A DNA stretch of 12,493 bases, from assembly GCA_030151865.1 (NCBI GenBank), contig JASLCK010000363.1, forward strand, positions 1 through 12,493. The letters are read 5' to 3'. This document shows, piece by piece, positions 5,204 through 12,493 of the stretch; the first letter of the stretch is position 1, and the number at the start of each line of letters is the position of its first letter. The DNA is from Rhodospirillaceae bacterium. GTDB taxonomy: Bacteria > Pseudomonadota > Alphaproteobacteria > Rhodospirillales > Magnetospirillaceae. The position numbers were made by a program, and so were the translations under genes. The notes below the pieces were generated by a model. The model did no database searches, was not told the DNA's origin, and worked only from the letters and a program-made list of their open reading frames with translations.

Positions 5204-6748
5204 ATGGAGACTACCTTTCGTTTTGGAGCCGACGCCAGCGAACTGCAAAGCGTCATGACTACCCTTCAGGGACAGTTCCAATCCCTGAACGCCATCGCGG
5301 CACAAAGCGGCGATGCCATGGCTGATTATGGGCAAGGAACCAGAAGCGCTGCCGATCAGGCCGAACTGTTCGGCCAGCGGATGCAGCGCGCGGATACCAA
5401 TATCCAAACCCTGAACGGGCAATTGGCGGCGCAACAGACAGTGGCCAAGGCTGCCCAGGACGCTTTGGCCCAGTTGGGCGACAAGGCCGATGCCTCGGCC
5501 CGCCAGCAGATCAAGGCCGAGACGGATAAGGTCGATCAGTTGGAGGCTGCCTTGCGACAGCAAACCGCTGTCAGCGATGCCGCCGCCAAGGCCGAGATGA
5601 CCGCTCAGAAGTCCCAGATCAACGAGGAAATCGCCCTGACCGAAGGGGCGGCGGTGCGCGGTGAAATCTCGGAAACCGAGAAGAGCGCCAAAATCGCCCA
5701 GTTGCGCCAAGCCGAGGATCAGGCGCAGATCGAATATTACGGCCATCGTCTGCAGCTTTATCAGAACGATGAAAAAGCCCGCATCCAGGCGGAGAGCGCG
5801 CTGTCATCGGCGGTGAGCAAGGCCAATACCGACCGTATCAACAGCGATACCCAGGCCACCCAGGCCCGCATCACCGCCTGGCAGCAGACCCTGAAGCCCA
5901 TCGACCGGGCCATCGATCAAAGCGTGACCGGCATCATCACCGGCACCAAAACCACCCAGCAGGCCATCAATGGTTTGGCCCGCAGCATGGTGGCGTCCGG
6001 AGTGGCCGCGGCGGAAAGTTGGTTGAGCAAGCAGGTCGCCACCCAGTTGGCTTTGACACAGACCACGAAAACCCAATCGGCCATTCGTGATGGCGTCAAT
6101 GCCAGCGAGAGTTCCAGTTTCCTGGGACGCCTGGGAACCATGGCGTCGAGTTGGTTAGGGCTGGAAACGGAAAAAACCTCCTCGACCGTTGTGGGGGAGG
6201 GGGCCCGCACCACCGTGACCCAAACCGGGGCCGAGACCAAGACCGCCGTCGAGACGCAGCAGACGTCGGAATCCGTAGCCTTGTCGGCTGGGCGCGGCGC
6301 TGCCGGGACCTATGCCGACGCTTGTGCCGAATTGCCGTATGGCTGGCTGATCGGCGGCGGTTTGGCGGCGGCGTCTTTTGCCGCGATTAAAGGATTTTCG
6401 GCGGCGGGCGGTTGGGATCGGGTGCCCTATGACGGGGCCATGACCGAACTGCATAAGGACGAAATGGTGCTGCCAGCGTCCATCGCCGGGCCGTTGCGTA
6501 GCATGACCCAGGCTGCTCCCGCCTATGGCCTGCCGTCCGGCGTGGGTGGTCCGCTGTCAGGCGGGGCGCTGGCCGGGGGCGGAACGGTGGGCGGCGATAC
6601 CCACCATCATTTTTCACCGACCACCCACATCACCGTGAACAACCAGGGATCGCGCGCGCTGACGCCCGATCAGGTGGGCGACGCCGTGCAGGCGGCCTTG
6701 CGCAACGGTCATGCCGGGCTGGTCAAGCAGATCAGGGCGATGCGATGA
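5204..6748 (+). CDS. Tail tape measure protein
   Basis: A 514-residue protein that sets tail length and is usually released into the cell with the DNA. ATG 5204 follows AAGGG (about 5191-5195). Residues 1-75 have Gln/Ala-rich helices. Residues about 60-240 are strongly helical with heptad-like patterns rich in Gln, Ala, Lys and Glu, as expected for coiled coil. Residues about 376-400 (PYGWLIGGGLAAASFAAIKG) form a likely membrane-active segment, followed by GGWDRVPYDGAMTELHKDEM, very typical of prophage tape measure C-termini. A Gly-rich stretch (about 443-467), HHH and a final helix follow. At about 0.15 nm per residue, a tail near 75 nm would be expected, a short siphovirus tail. Its TGA overlaps the next ATG. 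Confidence 0.82.
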   Translation: METTFRFGADASELQSVMTTLQGQFQSLNAIAAQSGDAMADYGQGTRSAADQAELFGQRMQRADTNIQTLNGQLAAQQTVAKAAQDALAQLGDKADASARQQIKAETDKVDQLEAALRQQTAVSDAAAKAEMTAQKSQINEEIALTEGAAVRGEISETEKSAKIAQLRQAEDQAQIEYYGHRLQLYQNDEKARIQAESALSSAVSKANTDRINSDTQATQARITAWQQTLKPIDRAIDQSVTGIITGTKTTQQAINGLARSMVASGVAAAESWLSKQVATQLALTQTTKTQSAIRDGVNASESSSFLGRLGTMASSWLGLETEKTSSTVVGEGARTTVTQTGAETKTAVETQQTSESVALSAGRGAAGTYADACAELPYGWLIGGGLAAASFAAIKGFSAAGGWDRVPYDGAMTELHKDEMVLPASIAGPLRSMTQAAPAYGLPSGVGGPLSGGALAGGGTVGGDTHHHFSPTTHITVNNQGSRALTPDQVGDAVQAALRNGHAGLVKQIRAMR

Positions 6749-7329
6749 GCAATGTGATTTTTCCGACCCTGCCGGGCCTGTCTTGGAGCATCGGCAAGCA
6801 GCCGGAATTCAAGACCGTCATCACCGAAGCGGCGGGCGGTGTGGAATCGCGGGTGGCCCTGTGGTCGGCCCCGCGTTGGCATTTCAAACTGACCTATGAA
6901 TTGCTGCGCGACGACGTCACCGCCGAGCTGAAGACCCTGATGGGGTTTTTTCTGGCCCGGCAGGGCAAGTACGACAGCTTTCTGCTGCGCGATCCCGACG
7001 ATTGCGCCGTGGTCGGGCAGGCGTTGGGCATCGGCGACGGGGCCAATACCGTCTTTCCCCTGGTGCGGTCCTTTGGCGGTTACAGCGAGCAGGTGGGCGC
7101 GGTCGATCAGTTGAGCGTCGTCACCGTCAACGGCCAGCCGGTGACGGCCAGCATTGCCCCCTTTGGCCGCGCCGTCACTCTGGCCGCCGCCCCGCCTGCG
7201 GGCGCGGTGGTCACTGCCGACTTCAGCTTTCTCTTCCGGGTCCGCTTCGACATCGATCTGGCCGAGTTCGAGCAGTTCGCCGCCCGGCTGTGGCAATTGC
7301 AAACCTGCGATTTGGTGAGTCTGAAATGA
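6745..7329 (+). CDS. DUF2460 distal tail protein
   Basis: A 194-residue protein, ATGA overlap with the tape measure gene. The start FPTLPGLSWSIGKQPEFKT followed by WSAPRWHFKLTYELLRDD is the signature of DUF2460 (TIGR02217 type), and FFLARQGKYDSFLLRDPDD matches its conserved centre. In the RcGTA particle the homologous protein (gp12) forms the distal tail ring that connects tube and hub. Here the next gene is DUF2163, then NlpC/P60, then the hub, exactly the RcGTA gp12-gp15 order. Length is usual for the family. The stop overlaps the next ATG. Confidence 0.9.
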   Translation: MSNVIFPTLPGLSWSIGKQPEFKTVITEAAGGVESRVALWSAPRWHFKLTYELLRDDVTAELKTLMGFFLARQGKYDSFLLRDPDDCAVVGQALGIGDGANTVFPLVRSFGGYSEQVGAVDQLSVVTVNGQPVTASIAPFGRAVTLAAAPPAGAVVTADFSFLFRVRFDIDLAEFEQFAARLWQLQTCDLVSLK

Positions 7330-8570
7330 TCCCCGCTTCCGCTGATCTGCTGGCGTTGATCCAGTCCGGACAATATGCCCGCGCCGATCTGTATGCCATT
7401 ACCCCCAAGGGGGCGCAGGCTCCCTTTTATTGGACCAGCGCCGACCGCGATCTGGTGGTGGGCGGCGTCACCTATTCGGCCCTGGGACCGGCCTTGGAGC
7501 GGGGCCGCTGCAAGTTGGTGGTCGGGCTTGAGGTGGATACGCTGGATTTGACCGTGACCGTCGATCCCGCCCGCGAACCGCTGGTGTCGGGTGTGCCGCT
7601 GCGCCAGGCCGCGCAGCGCGGCATGCTGGATGGGGCGGATGTGTCGCTGTCCTGGGCTTATCTGCCCGATTGGTCGCTGCCGTTGCGCATCATCGGCACC
7701 AGCCTGCGGTTTGTGGGGCAGGCGGGCAATATTGAGGTGGGCAACATCTCGGTCAAAATCCCCGTCAACAGCCCGCTCAAGCGCTTGGATGTCCAGGTGC
7801 CGGGGCCGACCTATGGCGCAGGCTGCCCCTGGGTGTTGGGCGGGACGGGCTGCGGGCTCGATCTGTCGGCCTGGGCCAAGACCGGCCATGTGCTGGCTGG
7901 GGCCAGCGACGGGGCCATCCCCTGCGACCTCGGCGATGCCGACGCCACCTTTACCGGCGGCAAGGTTCTGGTGACATCGGGCAGCGATTGGGGCGTGCGC
8001 CGCACCGTGCGCTTGCATCAGGGCGGCGTTTTGACCCTGGCCACGCCCTTGCCCTGGGTGCCCCAGGCGGGCGATCAGATCACCGTCTGGCCCGGCTGCG
8101 ATCATGCCTTGCCGGTGGTGCAGGTGGGCAGTTGGAGCGGGGTGGTCCCTGCTTCCGGTGTCGTGACCCTGGGCGATTGGGCGGCGGATATGGGCGTTAT
8201 GCTGGGGGCGTCCAGCACACAATTGGTGATCTATGACGAATACGGGAACGAGCAGGCCGCGCCGTCATGGATTACAGCCCCCGGCATTTATTCGACCAGG
8301 ATCAGCAAGGAGAACTTCGACTATTACCAAGTGGTCGAGAAGGTGGTTACGTCCTCTCAGCCAATGGCCTCCGTCGCCGGTACGCCTGCCTCGGGGCAAT
8401 ACAGCATTGCCCCCGATAACTCTTATCGCTTTGCCGCCGCCCAGGTCGGGCAAAGCGTGCGGATCAGCTATCGCCAATGGGTCAGCGGCGGCAAATCCTG
8501 CGCCCGCTTTGGCAATTTTGCCCATTTCGGCGGGCAACCCTTCATCCCCGCACCGGAGACGGCGCTATGA
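7326..8570 (+). CDS. DUF2163 / phage BR0599 family tail hub protein with inserted domain
   Basis: A 414-residue protein. ATG 7326 overlaps the previous stop (ATGA); further upstream starts lie inside the DUF2460 gene. The N-terminal part (residues 1-160, ADLYAITPKGAQAPFYWTSA and VGLEVDTLDLTVTVDP) matches DUF2163. Residues about 155-262 match the BR0599 C-terminal region (VPGPTYGAGCPWVLGGTGCG, then WPGCDHAL). The family normally continues within a few residues to a second Cys and F-G-N-x-x-x-F-G-G-x-P-x-I-P-A-P-E. Here that part (C392, ARFGNFAHFGGQPFIPAPE) comes only after about 130 extra residues. Homologues are typically near 280 residues. In RcGTA this is gp13, part of the tail hub. Conserved Cys residues before and after the insertion are kept, so the protein is probably functional. 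Confidence 0.85.
   Translation: MIPASADLLALIQSGQYARADLYAITPKGAQAPFYWTSADRDLVVGGVTYSALGPALERGRCKLVVGLEVDTLDLTVTVDPAREPLVSGVPLRQAAQRGMLDGADVSLSWAYLPDWSLPLRIIGTSLRFVGQAGNIEVGNISVKIPVNSPLKRLDVQVPGPTYGAGCPWVLGGTGCGLDLSAWAKTGHVLAGASDGAIPCDLGDADATFTGGKVLVTSGSDWGVRRTVRLHQGGVLTLATPLPWVPQAGDQITVWPGCDHALPVVQVGSWSGVVPASGVVTLGDWAADMGVMLGASSTQLVIYDEYGNEQAAPSWITAPGIYSTRISKENFDYYQVVEKVVTSSQPMASVAGTPASGQYSIAPDNSYRFAAAQVGQSVRISYRQWVSGGKSCARFGNFAHFGGQPFIPAPETAL
8112..8498 (+). other. Inserted domain in the DUF2163 gene (about 129 residues)
   Basis: Residues about 263-391 break the conserved GCD...C-x-x-F-G-N motif. The piece is strand-rich and ends with GTPASGQYSIAPDNSYRF, which resembles the tail tube segment with GQYSIAAGVYSF. 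Around 8215-8360 the base composition is more AT-rich than neighbouring phage genes (for example Arg AGG and codons such as GTT ACG TCC TCT), which fits a separate origin. It keeps the reading frame. It may be a surface-exposed carbohydrate or cell-surface binding domain; function is unknown. Confidence 0.6.
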
Positions 8571-8998
8571 GCGAAACCCAACAACGCGCCGCCGTGGTGG
8601 CCGAGGCCATGACCTGGCTGGGCACCCCTTACCACCATATGGGCCGGGTCAAGGGGGCGGGCGTCGATTGCGCCATGCTGCCCGCCGAGGTTTATGCCGC
8701 CTGCGGGATGATCACTCCGGTGCAGGTGTCGTTCTATCCCATGGACTGGCATCTGCATCGGGGTGGCGAACGCTATCTGGCCCAAGTGCTGGACCATGCC
8801 CAGCCGACCGAGGAGCCCGGTCCGGGCGACTTCGTGCTGTGGCGGTTCGGACGCTGTCTGGCCCATGGGGCCATCGTCACCCAATGGCCGCACATCATCC
8901 ATGCCGTCAACGGCCAGGGCGTCGTTCTGGGCAGCGTCGAAGACGACTGGCTGCGCGGGCGTGAACGGCGCGCCTTTACCCTGTGGGGGAAATCATGA
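8567..8998 (+). CDS. NlpC/P60 family peptidase (tail-associated)
   Basis: A 143-residue predicted cysteine peptidase that may cut peptidoglycan peptides during DNA entry. ATG 8567 overlaps the previous stop and has GGAG (8555-8558) 8 bases upstream. GVDCAML places the catalytic Cys at 35, His100 sits in AHGAIVTQ, and His112 in HIIHAV could complete the triad. WLGTPYHHMGRVKGAG is the usual start of this family, and PGDFVLWRFG is the expected strand before the catalytic His. It corresponds to RcGTA gp14. No signal peptide is seen, as expected for a virion protein. The TGA overlaps the hub gene ATG. Confidence 0.87.
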   Translation: MSETQQRAAVVAEAMTWLGTPYHHMGRVKGAGVDCAMLPAEVYAACGMITPVQVSFYPMDWHLHRGGERYLAQVLDHAQPTEEPGPGDFVLWRFGRCLAHGAIVTQWPHIIHAVNGQGVVLGSVEDDWLRGRERRAFTLWGKS

Positions 8999-11900
8999 GC
9001 ATTCTCGGCGGCGGGGCCAAGACGTCCCAGGCGCAGCAGCAAACCATCGCCACCGGGCTGCAAATCCAGTCCTCGGTCGCGGGCAAGGTGATGCCGGTGG
9101 TTTATGGCACCACCCGTGTGTCCGGCAATCTGGTGTGGTATGGCGATTTTCAAAGCCATGCCCAGCAATCCAGCGGCGGGGGCGGCGGCAAGGGCGGCCC
9201 ATCAGGCTGCTTTGCCCCCGAAGTGGTGGTGGCTGGTCCTGGCGGCGGCATTGCCATCGGTCAAATCAAGGTCGGCGATCCGGTCTGGTGCGTCGATCCC
9301 GAAACCGGCGAACGGGTCGAAGGCCGGGTGCAGATTGTCCATGTCCATGATGTCGTCCATGAGACCCACGACAAGATGCTGCGCATCCATCATCAGCGCG
9401 GCACTTTGCATGTCACCGCCAACCATTATCTGTGGGTGGACGGCATCGAAAAGCGCGCCGCTGAAGACTGGATGCCGGGCGACTATTTGACGGTCCTGGA
9501 CGGCGAACGTTCAGAAATCCTGAAGATCGAAGCAGCCCCCGACATCGCCTTCACCTACAACCTGACCATTTCCCCCCATCACAATTTCTTCGCCGACGGG
9601 GTGATGGCCCATAACGGCGGCGGCGGCGGGTCGGGCAAGGGCGGCACCAGCTATACCTATAGCGCTTCGGTCGCCATCGGTCTGGCCATGGGGCCGGTGG
9701 CCGGGGTGGGGCAAGTCTGGCGCAGCAAGGACCAGTTGGGCGGGATTGGCGGTTTGGGCGCGGCCAGTCTGTTGACCGGTCAGCCGGGGCAGGCGGCTTG
9801 GGGCTATCTGAGTTCCACCCATCCCGGCCAGGATCTGGCTTATTCCAATCTGGCCTATGTCGGCGTCGCCAACATGGATTTGGGCGAAAGTGCTACGCTG
9901 CCGCAGATTTCTTATGAACTGGCGGGCTTTGGTGCGGCCTCGGTCGGGGCGGACTGTGATCCGGCCTGGGCGGTCGGCGATCTTTTGACCTCGCCGCTTT
10001 ATGGGGCCGCCCTGCCTGCCGCCATGGTGCCCGATCCGGCGCGGATGCGGTCCTGGTGCGCTGCCATGGGCTTTTCCCTGTCGGACGTGCTGTCGGAACA
10101 ACGGGCCTGCCGCGATGTCCTGGGCGACTGGCTGACCGCCTTTCAGGTGGCCGCCGTCTGGTCGCAGGCGCAATTGAAGTTCATTCCCTATGCCGATCAG
10201 ACGGTGGGGGCTTACAGCGTCGATCTGACCCCGGTGATGGCCTTTGACGCCAACACCATCAATACCTCCTCGGCGTCGGACCCCTTGATCAAGGTGACGC
10301 GCCAGGATGTGGCCGACCTTAACAACGTCTATACCATCGAGTTCAAGGACCGTTCCAACAGCTATAACACCGCCACGGTGGACAGCCGCGATGACGCCCA
10401 TATCGATGTCTATGGCAAACGCGCCGAGGGCAATCAAAGCTGGGGCTTCATCACCACGGCGGCCCTGGCCCAGCATGTGGCCGATCTGCGCCGCGACCGT
10501 GCCTTGGGTGTGCTGGCGGCTTATGAATGGCGCACCGATGGCCGGGGCGCTTTGTTGGAGCCCATGGATGTCGTCAGTCTGACCGATCCGGCCATCGGGT
10601 TGTCGGCTTATCCGGTGCGGGTCATCAAGGTCGAGGAAAGCGACGACAGTATCTTCACCATCACCGCCGAGGATATTCCCGGCGCGCTGTCGGCCCTGGC
10701 CCTGCGCCCCGTACCTGCCGGGCAGGGTTACGCCCCCAATTACAACCAGGATCCCGGCGATGTTCTGGCCCCGGTGCTGTTCGAAGTCCCCGACGCCCTG
10801 ACCGGCGGCGGCGGGCTGGAAGTCTGGGGCGCGCTCAGCGGTGGGGCACTGTGGGGCGGGGCCGATGTCTATGCGTCCGAGGATGGGACCAGTTACAGCA
10901 AGATCGGCACCATTCGCGGGGCCAGCCGCTATGGCCGCACCCTGTCGCAATTGCCCATCGGCGATGCCCGCGATACTGCCCATGTGCCGACCCTGGCGAT
11001 GACGGCAGGCACGCTGTCTTCGGTCAGTCAGGCCGATGCTCAGGCTTTGTCCACTCTGTCCTGGTTGGACGGTGAATTGATCGCCTATGAAACCGCCGCC
11101 CTGATCGCGCCCAAGACCTATCAACTGTCCGGGTTGGTGCGTGGAGCCTATGGCACCGCCATTACCGCCCATCAGCCGGGGGCCGATTGCGTCCGGTTGG
11201 ACGGCGCGGTGTTCAAATATGCCTTCCGCCCCGATCAGATCGGCAAGACGGTGTGGCTGAAGTTCGTTTCCTTCAACGTCTGGGGCGGCGGGGTGCAGGA
11301 TATCAGCGCCGTCACCGCCTATCAGTACGCTTTGCGCGGTGCGGCTTTGGTTTCTCCGTTGCCCAATGTCAGCGGTCTGACCACCGTCTATCAGGCGGGG
11401 ATCAGCCGCTTGCGCTGGAATGCGGTCAGTGACTTCCGTGCCGTCGATTACGAGGTGCGTCAAGGTGTGTCCTGGCAGTCGGGCCAAGTGATGGGGCGCA
11501 CGGCAGGCACGGACATGACCAGCATGGGTGACGGCACCTATTGGGTCTGCGCCCATTACAAGGTAGCCAACGGGCCGGATGTCTATTCCGCCCAGCCCGC
11601 CGAAATCATCATCGCAGGCAGTCAGCTTGTCTCCAACGTCATCGCCCAATGGGACGAGCAGGCCAGCGGTTGGAGCGGCACCTGTTCCGGCGATGTCGTT
11701 GTGAATGGCGCTATCGAGTTGGTTGGGGCTGGCGATCTGCTGGCGGCTGCCGACTGGCGGCAGGTGGCCGACGTGATTTCCTATGGCGGCATGACCGGCA
11801 GCGGCACCTATACCGTGCCCGCCGCCCATCGCATCACTGTCGGGCGGCCCGCTTCCTGCCAGGTGATCATGCAGACCACCGTGCATGGGCAATCGGCGCA

Positions 11901-12417
11901 GGACAATGTCTTGGGGCTGTCGGACTTGCTGGCGGCGGTTGATCTGACCGGCTCGATCCTGGGACCGTCGGTGTCGGCGCTGCCGCAGCTACGGTTGTCC
12001 CAGGATGGCGCGGCCTGGGGCGGCTGGCAGAACTGGTCGCCCGGCTTTTATACCGCCCAATCCTTTGACTTCCGGGTGGTGCTGGCATCGTCCGATGCCT
12101 CGGTCATTCCGATTTTGACCGGCTTTTCGGTCAAGGTCGATGTGCCCGACCGGGTCGATTGCTTTACCGCCCTGGCCGTGCCCGCCGCCGGGCTGATGGT
12201 GTCTTACGCCCAGGGGCTGCAAGGCAATCCAACGGCGGCCTTTAACGGCGGGCCGAATGGCGCGGTTCGCCCCAACGTCCAGATCACCATCGTCAATGCC
12301 CAGCCGGGCGATCAGGCGGTGCTGACCGCAGAGAGTTGCGCCGGGTTCACGGTGCAAATCGTCAACAACGGCGCAGGCGCGGCCCGCACCGTCAACATCA
12401 TATCGCAGGGATATTGA
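8995..12417 (+). CDS. Tail hub / host-specificity protein with inserted Hint domain
   Basis: A 1140-residue protein, equivalent in place to RcGTA gp15 and lambda J. ATG 8995 is used (ATGA overlap; GGGGA at 8986-8990); GTG 8983 is also in frame. Residues 1-71 contain VMPVVYGTTRVSGNLVWYGD, a typical hub start, then a Gly/Ser-rich loop. Residues 72-207 are a Hint domain (separate entry). Residue 208 onwards resumes the hub with GGTSYTYSASVAIGLAMGPV. Residues about 325-560 match putative phage tail protein (Phage-tail_3-like) hub folds. Residues about 803-876 look FN3-like (ISRLRWNAVSDFRAVDYEV). The C-terminal part (about 880-1140) is strand-rich with WQNWSPGFYTAQSFDFRVVL, common in tail J-type proteins, and may touch the receptor. 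The next gene starts two bases after the stop. Confidence 0.85.
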   Translation: MSILGGGAKTSQAQQQTIATGLQIQSSVAGKVMPVVYGTTRVSGNLVWYGDFQSHAQQSSGGGGGKGGPSGCFAPEVVVAGPGGGIAIGQIKVGDPVWCVDPETGERVEGRVQIVHVHDVVHETHDKMLRIHHQRGTLHVTANHYLWVDGIEKRAAEDWMPGDYLTVLDGERSEILKIEAAPDIAFTYNLTISPHHNFFADGVMAHNGGGGGSGKGGTSYTYSASVAIGLAMGPVAGVGQVWRSKDQLGGIGGLGAASLLTGQPGQAAWGYLSSTHPGQDLAYSNLAYVGVANMDLGESATLPQISYELAGFGAASVGADCDPAWAVGDLLTSPLYGAALPAAMVPDPARMRSWCAAMGFSLSDVLSEQRACRDVLGDWLTAFQVAAVWSQAQLKFIPYADQTVGAYSVDLTPVMAFDANTINTSSASDPLIKVTRQDVADLNNVYTIEFKDRSNSYNTATVDSRDDAHIDVYGKRAEGNQSWGFITTAALAQHVADLRRDRALGVLAAYEWRTDGRGALLEPMDVVSLTDPAIGLSAYPVRVIKVEESDDSIFTITAEDIPGALSALALRPVPAGQGYAPNYNQDPGDVLAPVLFEVPDALTGGGGLEVWGALSGGALWGGADVYASEDGTSYSKIGTIRGASRYGRTLSQLPIGDARDTAHVPTLAMTAGTLSSVSQADAQALSTLSWLDGELIAYETAALIAPKTYQLSGLVRGAYGTAITAHQPGADCVRLDGAVFKYAFRPDQIGKTVWLKFVSFNVWGGGVQDISAVTAYQYALRGAALVSPLPNVSGLTTVYQAGISRLRWNAVSDFRAVDYEVRQGVSWQSGQVMGRTAGTDMTSMGDGTYWVCAHYKVANGPDVYSAQPAEIIIAGSQLVSNVIAQWDEQASGWSGTCSGDVVVNGAIELVGAGDLLAAADWRQVADVISYGGMTGSGTYTVPAAHRITVGRPASCQVIMQTTVHGQSAQDNVLGLSDLLAAVDLTGSILGPSVSALPQLRLSQDGAAWGGWQNWSPGFYTAQSFDFRVVLASSDASVIPILTGFSVKVDVPDRVDCFTALAVPAAGLMVSYAQGLQGNPTAAFNGGPNGAVRPNVQITIVNAQPGDQAVLTAESCAGFTVQIVNNGAGAARTVNIISQGY
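9208..9615 (+). other. Hint / bacterial intein-like domain (A-type features) inside tail hub
   Basis: Residues 72-207 (136 residues) have all splicing-block landmarks: Cys72 in GCFAPE (block A), KVGDPVWCVD, T141-A-N-H144 (block B TxxH), H196 in HHNFFADGVMAHN (block F), and H206-N207 (block G). The residue after Asn is Gly, not Cys, Ser or Thr. A first Cys, a final His-Asn and a non-nucleophile +1 residue are the marks of type A bacterial intein-like domains, which are known to cleave and sometimes splice. There is no room for a homing endonuclease. The flanks both read Gly-rich with GKGG (a 12-base repeat ggcaagggcggc at 9187-9198 and 9634-9645), and the domain sits in a loop that is short in RcGTA-like homologues. 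Confidence 0.85.
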
Positions 12418-12419
12418 GC

Positions 12420-12493
12420 ATGTCGCAAAACCCCTTGGCTTTGTCCACCACCGGGCCGCTGCCCGGCCTGACCGCCGTCACCGGCATCAACAA
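12420..12493 (+). CDS. 5' end of next tail gene, probably tail fibre (partial)
   Basis: ATG 12420 follows the hub stop by two bases and has a purine-rich AGGGA (12407-12411) about eight bases upstream. The 24 visible residues (MSQNPLALSTTGPLPGLTAV, then TGIN) have the Ser/Thr/Gly-rich look of tail fibre or collar N-termini, and such genes usually follow the hub gene. The reading frame is open to the edge of the window. Too little is visible to be certain. Confidence 0.5.
   Translation, partial: MSQNPLALSTTGPLPGLTAVTGIN

Noticed and set aside
9208..9615. Full intein with homing endonuclease
   Set aside because: The domain is only 136 residues, enough for the Hint fold but with no room for an endonuclease, and the +1 residue is Gly.
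9511..11892. 793-residue open frame on the minus strand
   Set aside because: It is antisense to the hub gene, whose family features and overlaps are clear; long minus-strand frames are expected in GC-rich coding DNA. No recognisable domain or ribosome site.

Overview
This window is the head-to-tail morphogenesis section of a tailed phage (siphovirus-like prophage) in a GC-rich genome. All genes lie on the + strand and are packed tightly, mostly with ATGA or short overlaps. No host gene, integrase, transposase, tRNA or CRISPR array is visible. GC-rich, Rhodospirillales-like codon use and the close match in gene order to the Rhodobacter capsulatus gene transfer agent (RcGTA) suggest an alphaproteobacterial host, possibly Magnetospirillum-like. 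The taxon is inference only.

Layout: the 3' end of an upstream gene (to 86); a 308-base non-coding leader (87-394) with a two-copy 60-base repeat inside imperfect inverted repeats, a strong GC hairpin and a terminator-like hairpin; the major capsid protein gene (395-1897); a second structured spacer (1898-2135) with a long imperfect palindrome and a perfect 13-bp Rho-independent terminator; a 60-residue small protein (2136); head-tail connector (2323); HK97 gp10-like protein (2883); tail terminator-like protein (3362); tail tube protein (3844); tail assembly chaperone (4599) with a start-less -1 frame continuation (to 5182); tape measure (5204); then the distal tail module DUF2460 (6745), DUF2163/BR0599-type hub (7326), NlpC/P60 peptidase (8567) and a 1140-residue tail hub/host-specificity protein (8995). 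The next gene, probably a tail fibre, starts at 12420 and runs off the end.

The genes work as one assembly line. Capsid and connector proteins build the head and neck, tube protein polymerises on the tape measure with the chaperones, and the DUF2460, DUF2163, NlpC/P60 and hub proteins form the tail tip that contacts and opens the cell envelope.

The most unusual items are: (1) a complete-looking 136-residue Hint (bacterial intein-like) domain inserted in a glycine-rich loop of the tail hub, with Cys1 and C-terminal His-Asn but Gly at the +1 position; (2) an extra domain of about 130 residues inserted in the conserved C-terminal motif of the DUF2163 hub protein, carrying a motif shared with the tail tube protein; (3) a capsid gene bracketed by terminator-like hairpins and by structured repeat elements; (4) a probable programmed -1 frameshift in the chaperone gene.
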